Source: an uncultured Alphaproteobacteria bacterium (GTDB lineage Bacteria; Pseudomonadota; Alphaproteobacteria; RF32; CAG-239). From it: 64,000 bases of DNA. The stretch's first letter is position 1, and the number at the start of each line of letters is the position of its first letter. Where the stretch lies: assembly GCA_944390275.1 (NCBI GenBank), contig CALXPL010000002.1:124001-188000 (forward strand), written 5' to 3'. The position numbers and the translations under genes were made by a program. This document shows positions 26,060 through 33,896 of the stretch, piece after piece. The notes under the pieces are model-generated. The model had not been told where the DNA came from, ran no database searches, and worked only from the letters and a program-made list of their open reading frames with translations.

Positions 26060-26088
26060 AAAAGCAGAATGGATGTTCTGCTTTTTTT
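26060..26088 (+). terminator. intrinsic terminator
   Basis: AAAAGCAGAA (26060-26069) pairs with TTCTGCTTTT (26076-26085), followed by further T residues. Confidence 0.88.
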
Positions 26089-26091
26089 GTT

Positions 26092-26307
26092 TATGGTTTT
26101 GGCTCAGGGCAGGATAATTGGCAAAATTATGCCCAACAGATTGGTATTGGTTTGGTTGGTAATTTGGGAGGAAACTGGATTGCAAATCAAGCCTTTAGTC
26201 GAGCAGCATCACCAACAATAAAGCAAGGACTTAGTTTAGTGAATGGTGAAGCAACAGAATATGCTGTTGACGGAATTAAAAATCAGTATCATAATTACAA
26301 TAAATAA
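26092..26307 (+). pseudogene. orphan C-terminal cassette of the effector-like gene
   Basis: The open frame YGFGSGQDNW..NYAQQIGIGLVGN.. to VDGIKNQYHNYNK and TAA corresponds residue for residue to the last 72 aa of the gene at 24267, but has no start codon or N-terminal part and follows a terminator. About half the residues in the middle differ while both ends are conserved, as in displaced toxin C-termini. A membrane-protein gene begins 23 nt later. Confidence 0.75.
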
Positions 26308-26330
26308 TAATTAATAGAAAGGAAGTATTT

Positions 26331-26660
26331 ATGCTCCAAACGAAAGATTTAGCAAAGAAAATAGGAATAAATTTGATATATTTTATCGGTATTTCTTTGC
26401 TGGCTTTGCTGGTGTCACTGGTATATGGACACCCTCATGTACCAGCACTTCCTTTTACTATTTTTTTCATCATTATATTTGTTTTTGATATATTTATCTG
26501 TGATTTTTTTACAGGAACAAAATATGAAAATGCCAAATATTTTAATCCTGAATATAAATGGAAGTACCACACCATACCATTTATAATTTTTTGCTTGATT
26601 GTTTTTGCAATATATTGGCAAGAGACATTACAAATATTATCCATAATATTTAAAAGCTAA
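26331..26660 (+). CDS. multi-span membrane protein paired with the orphan cassette
   Basis: A 109-aa protein with three hydrophobic segments and YFNPEYKWKY, related to the duplicated proteins at 25160 and 25473 (YF.P...WKY before the last segment). GAAAGGAAG precedes the ATG. It is the cognate-looking partner of the orphan tail at 26092-26307, repeating the tail-then-membrane-protein order. Confidence 0.65.
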   Translation: MLQTKDLAKKIGINLIYFIGISLLALLVSLVYGHPHVPALPFTIFFIIIFVFDIFICDFFTGTKYENAKYFNPEYKWKYHTIPFIIFCLIVFAIYWQETLQILSIIFKS

Positions 26661-26672
26661 TTTTGACATTAC

Positions 26673-27127
26673 TTATATCTTTTCTATCACCAACACAATC
26701 TTTTTGAATTCATTTAAGTGTTTGATTATTATATCTTTCCATTCTTTATGGTTAGGGGTGGTGAGGAGGTAGTTGAAAGGTTTGTTGAGGGTATAGGTTA
26801 GTTTCTTGTCTTTTAAGGTACAATTTGAGAGTAAAAGGCTGAGCAATATATTTTTGGCTTTATTGTCGGATTGTTGCATGAATAATGATAGATTACCTAG
26901 GATTTTAACGATTTTCAAAATGGCTTCTTTGAGTTCGGTATTTCTTATTCTTTTCTCTTCAAAATGCTTGTTTAAGCTATCTTGTAAATGTTTAATTTCT
27001 TGATTTGACAAGATAATCTTGCTAAAGATTTCTTCTTCAAGTTGTTGTAAAATCATATTTTCATTAACTGATGGATTTTTACAATGGTAACATCTTAAAT
27101 ATATGTATTTGCTACGTTTGGTACAAT
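26673..27127 (-). pseudogene. 3' fragment of a large serine recombinase
   Basis: Encodes ..RSKYIYLRCYHCKNPSVNE followed by NMILQQLEEEIFSK and the helical tail. It is almost identical over about 450 bp to the end of the recombinase at 39812-40268. Homology stops abruptly after GGTACAATAA. No catalytic part is present. Confidence 0.8.
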
Positions 27128-27601
27128 AAATAGAGAACATTGATTTACAATAATTCTTTTTTTTGAGGGATATATTATTGTAAGAAATGTTATAGATAAT
27201 AAAAAAGGGCATCTTAGCCCATTGATTATTTTCTATTACTCATATCTTTAGCATATATATGAAAACATCTATTTCTATGAGCATAGCATATATGAGTTTT
27301 ATAATAACAATTCAAAGATAAAATCTAATCTTTGTTATTAGAACTCTCAGGAACAAAAAATGAAGTTAAATAAATATATTTTTTCATTAATTGAATACCT
27401 ATAACTTGTGTATATCAAAAAACTAAATCAAAAGTCAAGCATAATTTTACATAGTGTCGTTAACGATTATAAGTTAAAATTGTTATCTTTTTGTATTTTA
27501 ATGTTTTTTTTATTGAAATTTAAGCAAAAATTTTTTCTTTTCGCACGTAAAGGCCTATTTTATTTTTAGTTATATTTTTTTACCATATTAAGGAGCAGGC
27601 T
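27128..27601. other. AT-rich gap, no assignable gene
   Basis: Contains short direct repeats (TAGCATATATATGA at 27250 and a similar copy near 27286) and long A/T runs. No coding frame with start and ribosome-binding site was supported. Confidence 0.4.
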
Positions 27602-27748
27602 ATGGTGGGTATAAGGAGGGGACAAGGGAGGCTTGGCTCTGATGTGCCATATTCAGTATGCCATCTTCCCGTCCGCCATGTGCCGCCCAACAAAAAGAGG
27701 TGTCATGCTCGCACATCACACCTCAACCCAGACAATTCGTGTTTATAA
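27602..27748 (+). CDS. possible 48-aa basic peptide in a GC-rich patch
   Basis: The ATG follows AGGAG by 6 nt and opens 48 codons to TAA. The product is rich in Arg, His, Pro and Cys (MVGIRRGQGRLG.. to ..LNPDNSCL) and unlike any neighbour. The surrounding 130 bp are much more GC-rich than the flanks and contain GAGGTGT/ACACCTC, so a structured RNA is an equally good reading. Confidence 0.3.
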   Translation: MVGIRRGQGRLGSDVPYSVCHLPVRHVPPNKKRCHARTSHLNPDNSCL

Positions 27749-27839
27749 TTGAAACATAGCTATCAGCTACATAGGTATTTATCTAGCCAAAGGTTTGTTT
27801 TTGCCTAATCGCAAAATAGGTTTTATTTCCGATAAATAT

Positions 27840-27861
27840 CCTTGTAAGAAAACAGACAAGG
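27840..27861 (+). promoter_or_regulatory. small hairpin overlapping the ankyrin gene's ribosome-binding site
   Basis: CCTTGT (27840-27845) is complementary to ACAAGG (27856-27861), whose AAGG is part of the AAGGAG site for the ATG at 27869. Confidence 0.35.
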
Positions 27862-27868
27862 AGTAAAA

Positions 27869-28411
27869 ATGTTAATCTATAATCCCGAAGATAAAACTTA
27901 TTCTAAATTTATTACCATTGAAGAAATGGTCGAAGTGCAAGAAAAAATCAAACAAATAGAAGAGAGATTAAAGAATACATCGGTTAATCCACCGTATAAT
28001 TTTGAGAGCGAAGGTAATATTGATATCAATTCAGTCAGCGAGTTGAAAAAATTGATTAGAACTGACAATTTTAACTTAAATGCCTCAATCAATCGCCACA
28101 GAGCCAGTTTATTTTTAGTGGCTTGCTATTTCTGCATGGAAAAAGAGCCGCTTGATTTCCTTATTGCCGAGGGAAGCGAAGTCAATAGAACCGATATATT
28201 CGGATATAACGCTATTATGTCTGTTATTTTGAACGAAAATATGGAAGATGATGTTAAATTACAAACCATCCAAATGTTGATAAACAAAGGTGTTGATGTG
28301 AATTGGCTTAATATCCAAGGCGAAACCGCCTTAACCTTAGCCTTGGAGCGAATAGAACTGGATATTGCCAACCTATTGCTGGATAACGGAGCGGTGCTTT
28401 ACAAAAATTAA
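27869..28411 (+). CDS. ankyrin-repeat protein
   Basis: A 180-aa soluble protein. The N-terminal 50 aa form a helix with coiled-coil character (EEMVEVQEKIKQIEERLK). Residues 75-180 hold about three ankyrin repeats (PLDFLIAEGSEVNRTDIFGYNAIM, MLINKGVDVNWLNIQGETALTLALE, NLLLDNGA). It is a binding scaffold with no visible catalytic domain. Its 3' end overlaps the convergent membrane-protein gene by 4 bp. Similar proteins accompany toxins, but no partner is proven here. Confidence 0.8.
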   Translation: MLIYNPEDKTYSKFITIEEMVEVQEKIKQIEERLKNTSVNPPYNFESEGNIDINSVSELKKLIRTDNFNLNASINRHRASLFLVACYFCMEKEPLDFLIAEGSEVNRTDIFGYNAIMSVILNENMEDDVKLQTIQMLINKGVDVNWLNIQGETALTLALERIELDIANLLLDNGAVLYKN

Positions 28412-28755
28412 GAAAACAGTCCCAAGATAAAAATAATAACAAAAATAAAAATCATAAATAAGATGAAGTAAATCAAAGCGATAAGTAACCACTTAAGCCA
28501 TAATTTTAATTTTTGACTTTTGCTGATAAAATGAGATGCGATATAGGTTAAAAATAAACTGATATATGCCGAGTTCATACATATTTTGTAAAAAACATCA
28601 TATGTTTGCTTGAACAATCGAAGCTCCTCGTCATCAGAAAAGTGATATACATAAGCCAAAAAAACTTCTACGAACATAGCAGGAAAAACTGTAAGCAACA
28701 GTATTAAAACAACAATATTTTTTGCTCTGTTTAGAATCTTTGGCATATTAGTCAC
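28408..28755 (-). CDS. multi-span membrane protein, candidate immunity-type partner
   Basis: A 115-aa very hydrophobic protein with about three to four membrane spans (13-35, 50-75, 85-113) and few charged residues. No family. It starts 11 nt after the small gene at 28767, with which it forms a two-gene unit. The arrangement mirrors the pair 30253/29781. Confidence 0.6.
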   Translation of the reverse strand: MTNMPKILNRAKNIVVLILLLTVFPAMFVEVFLAYVYHFSDDEELRLFKQTYDVFYKICMNSAYISLFLTYIASHFISKSQKLKLWLKWLLIALIYFILFMIFIFVIIFILGLFS

Positions 28756-28766
28756 CTAATTAAATT

Positions 28767-29048
28767 TTATCTTCTGTTTCTCAATTCTCTATATTGATTG
28801 CACATGTTTTGTAGCATATAATTTTGAGAAAATCCATAAGAATTAACGGTATAATCTTGTTCTGTCCATAAAGAAACATCTTTTCTTGACGGAGAATTAG
28901 GCTTACTAAGCTCATTCATAACAATATCCTCATTTTCATTTAATGGTTTAATTCCTAAAAAATCATCTAAACCTGTAGATTTAGTTATAGCTGTTTTTAA
29001 GACTTGTTTTTGAGCTTGTCTTGCTAGAAAAGGTATTGCACCTGACAT
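28767..29048 (-). CDS. small protein paired with a membrane protein
   Basis: A 93-aa protein beginning MSGAIPFLARQAQKQVLKTA. It has an amphipathic, uncharged-to-basic N-terminus and a C-terminus ending CNQYRELRNRR. GAAAGGA precedes the ATG. No family recognised. It could be a short membrane-active effector with the downstream membrane protein as immunity, or simply an accessory subunit. Confidence 0.5.
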   Translation of the reverse strand: MSGAIPFLARQAQKQVLKTAITKSTGLDDFLGIKPLNENEDIVMNELSKPNSPSRKDVSLWTEQDYTVNSYGFSQNYMLQNMCNQYRELRNRR

Positions 29049-29282
29049 ATTTTTTCCTTTCGTTGTTAAATGTTAATAAATTTGCATATTTATAATATGC
29101 ATTACTTATTTAGGTAACAAAAATGGCAAATACAAGTAATGCTGGTATAAATTATTTTTTTCACTCATATACAAAATTGAGAAGACTTGACATTCGGGGG
29201 ATTATTTAAGATAATCCCCATAAAAGTGAATTTATGCCAACTTGTCCCACTTTAACCAAACGGACTAAACAGGAGAAATATA

Positions 29283-29765
29283 ATGACAGCCAGATTTTAT
29301 GTTCAGGCGGCTACGCCTGATAAAGAAGTGTTGCAAGCATTGTTTGATAACTTAGACTTATTGCAACAACATCAAGATTTAATCTTATCCAATCCCAAAT
29401 ATTACAACATTCATATTCAAGGCAGCGGTGTTTTTGCCTTATATATTCCGACCTTTTCTTTGTGCTTGGGGGAATTGTTGCTTTTGTGGCAACACACGCC
29501 ATGGAAACAAGAATACACTTATTTTTATTGTATAACAGGAAGTCCTCTTTCAGGTAGCAACACATCAAGATATTGGAGCAAAGAGCAAGGTCTGGCCAAC
29601 AAATATACACCGACATTCGGAAAGCAACTCAGCTCGGCGATATTTGTCCGCCGCACCGGTAGTCCGATTTATGATGAACACAAACCGACACCGATTTCCG
29701 TTCCCAAGCTCCAAGCCTCAGATATGACTATCTTTGAACTGATTGAAGAATTAAAGCAAATCTAA
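29283..29765 (+). CDS. hypothetical protein
   Basis: A 160-aa soluble protein with an AGGAG site before the ATG. Sequence is mixed alpha/beta with no signal peptide or spans (YVQAATPDKEVLQALFDNLD at the N-terminus, LFELIEELKQ-like helix at the end). No family recognised. Less AT-rich than its neighbours. It converges on the membrane-protein gene at 29781 with a 15-bp gap. Confidence 0.6.
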   Translation: MTARFYVQAATPDKEVLQALFDNLDLLQQHQDLILSNPKYYNIHIQGSGVFALYIPTFSLCLGELLLLWQHTPWKQEYTYFYCITGSPLSGSNTSRYWSKEQGLANKYTPTFGKQLSSAIFVRRTGSPIYDEHKPTPISVPKLQASDMTIFELIEELKQI

Positions 29766-29780
29766 ATCTTTGGCATAGAT

Positions 29781-30203
29781 TCACTTTTTTATAAAGCTTT
29801 TATATGTTGCCCAGATAATAGATAAACATAAAACAGCGATATAAGTATAGTAGATAAAATTAAGGTATTCAGCCGGAGCTGGCGAAATTTCGGAGCCATT
29901 ATATTGAGCTTTACTTGCCTGATATCCATAAATTATACTAGGGATTGTTATAAATAAAACACTAAAATACTCAACAAAACCAAGAGCGGCTATATAATTG
30001 GTAGTTCTAGGAAATTTGTTTTGAAAAATATTGATAAAATTATATTTTCTTTTGAAGCACAAAACAATAAGCATTATGAAAAAAACGGTTGAAATTACAA
30101 CATCGGCAATGTCGATTACAATGTTTTGTGGTAATAGAAATAATAAGGAGATAACAAAGTAAAATCCACCTAAAATTAAAACATGCCAAGCAAAAGTTTT
30201 CAT
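29781..30203 (-). CDS. four-span membrane protein, candidate immunity-type partner
   Basis: A 140-aa membrane protein with hydrophobic segments at about 5-25, 30-50, 68-92 and 112-134. AAGGAGA precedes the ATG. No family. It follows the small basic gene at 30253 on the same strand, giving the second small-protein plus membrane-protein pair in this island. Confidence 0.6.
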   Translation of the reverse strand: MKTFAWHVLILGGFYFVISLLFLLPQNIVIDIADVVISTVFFIMLIVLCFKRKYNFINIFQNKFPRTTNYIAALGFVEYFSVLFITIPSIIYGYQASKAQYNGSEISPAPAEYLNFIYYTYIAVLCLSIIWATYKSFIKK

Positions 30204-30252
30204 TGAATATTATCTCCTTATAAAATATTTTAATCTAAATAAATAAAATCAT

Positions 30253-30498
30253 TTATTTTTTTCGTTTGCAAGTATCATTATATGTTTGTTGTGCAACAAA
30301 TGCCATTTTGCCAAGATTAAATCCTTGATTCCATCTTTTAACAAGAGGTATTTTGTTTACTCCATAATCTATAGCTATATTTCCTGTTTTAATAGGATTC
30401 TTAGCATTAGACATTTTATATACTTTGATAGCTTGTTTTGCAATACCAGAAGGAGAGCAATCTCCCACATATTTTGTATTATTTGTTTTTCTAGGCAT
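30253..30498 (-). CDS. small basic protein paired with a membrane protein
   Basis: An 81-aa strongly basic protein (MPRKTNNTKYVGDCSPSG.. to ..NDTCKRKK) with a moderately hydrophobic middle (IAIDYGVNKIPLV). It has two Cys and no signal peptide. GAAAGGA precedes the ATG. No family recognised. Its likely partner is the membrane protein 49 nt downstream. Confidence 0.5.
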   Translation of the reverse strand: MPRKTNNTKYVGDCSPSGIAKQAIKVYKMSNAKNPIKTGNIAIDYGVNKIPLVKRWNQGFNLGKMAFVAQQTYNDTCKRKK

Positions 30499-30727
30499 TT
30501 TTGTATCCTTTCAAATAAAAATTAACATAAATGATAGCACTATCAACTATTATATAGGTAATTTTATCAATCAAAATCAATAGTAGTATATGGATTTTCC
30601 CTGCAACCCGTTGAATTTAAAATAAAATCATTCAGAATCAATGAGATAATGTGAAAAATGTTATGAAAAGTGCTTGACTTTAGCATTTTTGAATGCTACC
30701 CCGGGGACCATCTTTTTTAAACAATTC

Positions 30728-31255
30728 ATGGAAAAACAGATGGTTAATGAAGAAAATATATTGATGAAAGCACTTTATGATATGGATTTAGAACGTATCA
30801 AATCTATCTTAAAGCAAGGTTTTGATGTTAATGAGCCCTACAACAAACACGGTTGGACGCCGTTTATGTGGGCGTGCAAAGAGTTTTATGAACCCGATAT
30901 TATCAAGGCGTTCATTCAAGCCGGCGGTGATGTTAAATCTCGCAATCGCAACGGAGAAACACCTTTTATGATTGCCGCGGTTAAACGTAGTTCGCCGCAA
31001 ACTCTGGCAGTTTTGCTTGAAGCCGGAGCAGATATTAACGCTCGCGATAAGTTTGGCAATACTTCTTTTATATATGTGGTTCGTCATCCTCAAGCTTTAA
31101 TGCGAATTCGGATTTTGGACTTTATGATTGATAACGGAGCTGATGCCGACATAAAGAACAATCGCGGCCTTTCGGTTTGGGATTATGCCGCCGAACAAGA
31201 AGGTCTGACTGAATATCTTTGTATCAGATTGTTAGAGGAAAGCGAGCATGAATAA
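30728..31255 (+). CDS. ankyrin-repeat protein
   Basis: A 175-aa soluble protein made almost wholly of ankyrin repeats: NEENILMKALYDMDLERIKSIL, HGWTPFMWACKE, NGETPFMIAAVK, VLLEAGADINARDKFGNTSF, MIDNGADADIKNNRGLSVWDYA. The ATG at 30728 is preferred although no strong ribosome-binding site is seen; 30740 is an alternative. Its 3' end overlaps the DUF3768 gene by 8 bp, so the two are coupled. Confidence 0.8.
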   Translation: MEKQMVNEENILMKALYDMDLERIKSILKQGFDVNEPYNKHGWTPFMWACKEFYEPDIIKAFIQAGGDVKSRNRNGETPFMIAAVKRSSPQTLAVLLEAGADINARDKFGNTSFIYVVRHPQALMRIRILDFMIDNGADADIKNNRGLSVWDYAAEQEGLTEYLCIRLLEESEHE

Positions 31256-31574
31256 TATCGCCGCAATCGCCAAGCTTAATGATGATTTCAGAGCTAATCC
31301 ATCTCTGGGAACTTTTGTTTTAACGCCCGGAATTAGAGCCAACAGTTTTGATAATATTGAAATCATTTTGAACAAGGTTCGCAATTTTGAGGATTTCAGT
31401 GAAGAAAACAATCCCTACGGTGAAAAGGATTTCGGAGCGTTTAGCTTCAAGGGTGAAAAGATTTTTTGGAAGATTGATTATTATGACCGCAATTTTGAAT
31501 TTGCTTCGCCGAATGCCGCAGACCCTAGTCAGACAAACCGTGTCTTAACCGTGATGTATGCTTATGAATACTAG
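31248..31574 (+). CDS. DUF3768 protein
   Basis: A 108-aa member of DUF3768, an alphaproteobacterial family often on plasmids and integrative elements. The core NNPYGEKDFGAF and IFWKIDYYDRNFEFASPNAADP, with TNRVLTVMYAYEY at the end, are diagnostic. Function unknown. A second member occurs at 59778. It is coupled to the ankyrin gene and followed 11 nt later by a DUF1737-like gene. Confidence 0.85.
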   Translation: MNNIAAIAKLNDDFRANPSLGTFVLTPGIRANSFDNIEIILNKVRNFEDFSEENNPYGEKDFGAFSFKGEKIFWKIDYYDRNFEFASPNAADPSQTNRVLTVMYAYEY

Positions 31575-31585
31575 GGGTATTTTAG

Positions 31586-31741
31586 ATGAAATATGATGTT
31601 TTATGTTCGGAAAGCTTGGATAATCTGATTGAATATGTGAATGCGGCACTTCAAAACGGTTGGCAATGCCAAGGCGGTGTGGGAATTTTGACCCAAGGTT
31701 TGAGTTATAAAGTGTTTTATCAAGCCATCATTAAAAACTAG
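31586..31741 (+). CDS. DUF1737-like small protein
   Basis: A 51-aa protein, MKYDVLCSESLDNLIEYVNA.. with NGWQCQGGVGI and YQAIIKN. It matches the DUF1737 pattern (alpha/beta, V..LI..VN..L..GW...GGV......YQA). AGGGG precedes the ATG at modest spacing. Function unknown. It sits between DUF3768 and the recombinase in one transcriptional direction. Confidence 0.7.
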   Translation: MKYDVLCSESLDNLIEYVNAALQNGWQCQGGVGILTQGLSYKVFYQAIIKN

Positions 31742-31761
31742 GATTTCCTTTCAATATTATT

Positions 31762-32391
31762 ATGTCTCCTTTCAAAATGAGTATAAATAAGTTAAAAAGA
31801 GTAAAATCAATGGTAAATGACGTTTTTGTAGATGATAAGAAAATTAAAGATATTTTGACCTATATCAGCGGAATGAAACACGCCGAACAAATCAGGATGA
31901 TGTTTTTATGTTCGCTAAACGGCATGCGTTCTATCAATTTTTGTTATCTTCAGGTTAAGGATGTTTATACCGAAAACCTTAAAGTCAAAGACGCCATTTG
32001 CCTCGATTATGACAAGAACAAAGGCAAAAATAAATGTTCCTACTATTTGAACTCGCAGATTAAGAAGGAGTTTGCCGAATATTTGAAGTATCTGCAACAA
32101 ACACGAAGCAACTTGAACCAAGAGAGCTATTTATTTACATCGCAAAAGCAAAACAAACCCTACAATCGCGTGAGTATCAGCCGTTTGTTTAGTTCCGTTT
32201 ATCGCAAATTCAGCATAAAGGGAGCAAGCCACCTCGGCCGACATTTGTTTGTATCAAAATTGGTAAATTCCGGCGTGAATATCTGTTTGGTGCAAAAGCT
32301 GGCTAATCATAAAAACATCTCAACCACGCAAAGATATTTTAATTATAACGAACATATGCTTGCCAACGCGGTTGAAAATGCAAGAGTGTGA
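31762..32391 (+). CDS. short tyrosine recombinase
   Basis: A 209-aa catalytic-domain-only phage-integrase-family recombinase. Arg in LNGMRSINF, then GASHLGRHLFVSKL (His and Arg), HKNISTTQRYF (His and the nucleophile Tyr) give the R..H-R..H..Y set. It lacks the usual N-terminal core-binding domain, as in small plasmid or island recombinases. A terminator follows. It could resolve or invert segments in the island. Confidence 0.82.
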   Translation: MSPFKMSINKLKRVKSMVNDVFVDDKKIKDILTYISGMKHAEQIRMMFLCSLNGMRSINFCYLQVKDVYTENLKVKDAICLDYDKNKGKNKCSYYLNSQIKKEFAEYLKYLQQTRSNLNQESYLFTSQKQNKPYNRVSISRLFSSVYRKFSIKGASHLGRHLFVSKLVNSGVNICLVQKLANHKNISTTQRYFNYNEHMLANAVENARV

Positions 32392-32412
32392 TAGCAAATC
32401 AACTCCAAGTAA

Positions 32413-32443
32413 AAAAGCCTTACAAAAAATGTAAGGCTTTTTC
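32413..32443 (+). terminator. intrinsic terminator
   Basis: AAAGCCTTAC (32414-32423) and GTAAGGCTTT (32431-32440) form a perfect stem, followed by TTCTTT. Confidence 0.85.
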
Positions 32444-32679
32444 TTTGAGTAAAATTAAAAAAATCAAAATCTCAAAAATTAAAACTAGGGTCGTTAGGGA
32501 AGAATAAGCTTCTTGAATGAATTGATACCAAATCAAACAAAGGAACAAAATGTTAAGAAAAGTTATCAAAACTAACAAAGTTTAACATTTTTACCTTGCC
32601 ACCCTAGAGGCTTAAATAAAATCCCTAACAATTTCAAGCTTTATAAAGAAAATGTTAAAGAATGTGTCTTCTTTAACAT

Positions 32680-33141
32680 TTAGGATATTTTGCTATCCCA
32701 ATATCTTTCAATTTCTTTTAACATATCTTCAATCTTAATAATTTCATTACCGCTATTCAACGTCAATGTCACCGGTATATCCGTGCCTTCAATTTTGCCG
32801 GACTGATAATGCTTTTGTGGATTAAAATGTTTTGAACCATTTGCAATATCAGATAATGCTAGGCTGTGAGGAATTTCTTTCTGTTTTTCTCTTTTGTTCT
32901 TATCATTTACCCAGTACCAATCAGCTAAATGATATAATGAAATACACGCATTTATAGCTTTACGAGTATTTGAAGTATCTTTATAGAATTCTTTTAAGTT
33001 TTCTTTTACAACGCCGATATAAAATGCTTTAGCATCATAAAATTCAAAAATTGATTGAGTATGAGTCATAATCGTTTCGATTTTAGGGTATAGTGTTAAT
33101 CCTAGTTCAGGGAAAGGAATTTCTTTTGCGTAATAGGCCAT
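32680..33141 (-). CDS. hypothetical protein, HEPN-like helical character
   Basis: A 153-aa soluble protein. The middle (NTRKAINACISLYHLADWYW, SLALSDIANGSKHF) resembles a group of helical proteins with a conserved N-x-x-K-H-F end that I associate with HEPN-like folds; the assignment is tentative. No R-x4-6-H catalytic motif is clear. It is convergent with the recombinase and upstream of nothing on its strand. Confidence 0.5.
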   Translation of the reverse strand: MAYYAKEIPFPELGLTLYPKIETIMTHTQSIFEFYDAKAFYIGVVKENLKEFYKDTSNTRKAINACISLYHLADWYWVNDKNKREKQKEIPHSLALSDIANGSKHFNPQKHYQSGKIEGTDIPVTLTLNSGNEIIKIEDMLKEIERYWDSKIS

Positions 33142-33168
33142 TGTTCAATCTTTATGATGCTAATAGCA

Positions 33169-33801
33169 TTACTTTAGATAATCTGGTATCTTGCCACACT
33201 TTTTTTCAATTTTGCTTTGCATATTATTGATTATTTTATCAGCTTCTGCGTCTGTGACTTCTTTAGTGTTTATTTCATTATATTCAGTTACAATACCATC
33301 TATAATACAATCGCATTTTTTCATTGATTTTTCATTATTGGTTTTCTTATCTTGAGCCATATAAGCTTTACAACCATCACGTAAATCATTCATCGTTTCA
33401 TGAAAACGCTTGTCTTTTTCCGTATCATCTTTGGGGGCATATTCATAGTCGTACCTGATTACAGGAACTGTTTTGATACTTTTATTTTTCGTTTCATATC
33501 TATAAACACCATCTTGAATTGCACATTTTTCATCAGGAAGGCCAACAATCATATCGTCATAGTAATCAATACCTTTTTGCGGAGTTAATAATACTACAGT
33601 ATTATTATAACAGTAATCGCCATCATTACATTCAAAAGCCAAAGCATGACCATCTTCAACAACTTGCAAGACCTTAAATTGAGTCATGTCCATACAAGCT
33701 TTATTGCGTTCGGAATTGTTAACGTTACCGAGAATACCAACTTGTGAGATATTAGAACAAGCGGATACAAATAGCATTAGTGTAAAGATTGTTTTTTTCA
33801 T
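33169..33801 (-). CDS. lipoprotein of unknown function
   Basis: A 210-aa protein with a lipoprotein signal peptide (MKKTIFTLMLFVSAC, lipobox VSAC, Cys15). The mature part has eight further cysteines (NKACMD, FECNDGDYCYN, EKCAI, DGCKAY, KCDCI, KKCGK), suggesting disulfides. GAGGTC precedes the ATG. No family recognised. It is likely co-transcribed with the gene at 32680. Confidence 0.7.
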   Translation of the reverse strand: MKKTIFTLMLFVSACSNISQVGILGNVNNSERNKACMDMTQFKVLQVVEDGHALAFECNDGDYCYNNTVVLLTPQKGIDYYDDMIVGLPDEKCAIQDGVYRYETKNKSIKTVPVIRYDYEYAPKDDTEKDKRFHETMNDLRDGCKAYMAQDKKTNNEKSMKKCDCIIDGIVTEYNEINTKEVTDAEADKIINNMQSKIEKKCGKIPDYLK

Positions 33802-33896
33802 GATGACCTCCTTATATAGAGGTCAGGTTATCAAATAGAATTTAATAATGCAAATGAATAAATCTAAGGATTGTAATTTCTAAAGAAAAATATCAT

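Noticed and set aside
27128-27212. N-terminal extension of the recombinase fragment
   Set aside because: Homology to the parent recombinase stops at about 27127; the extra codons are low-complexity and not preceded by a start signal.
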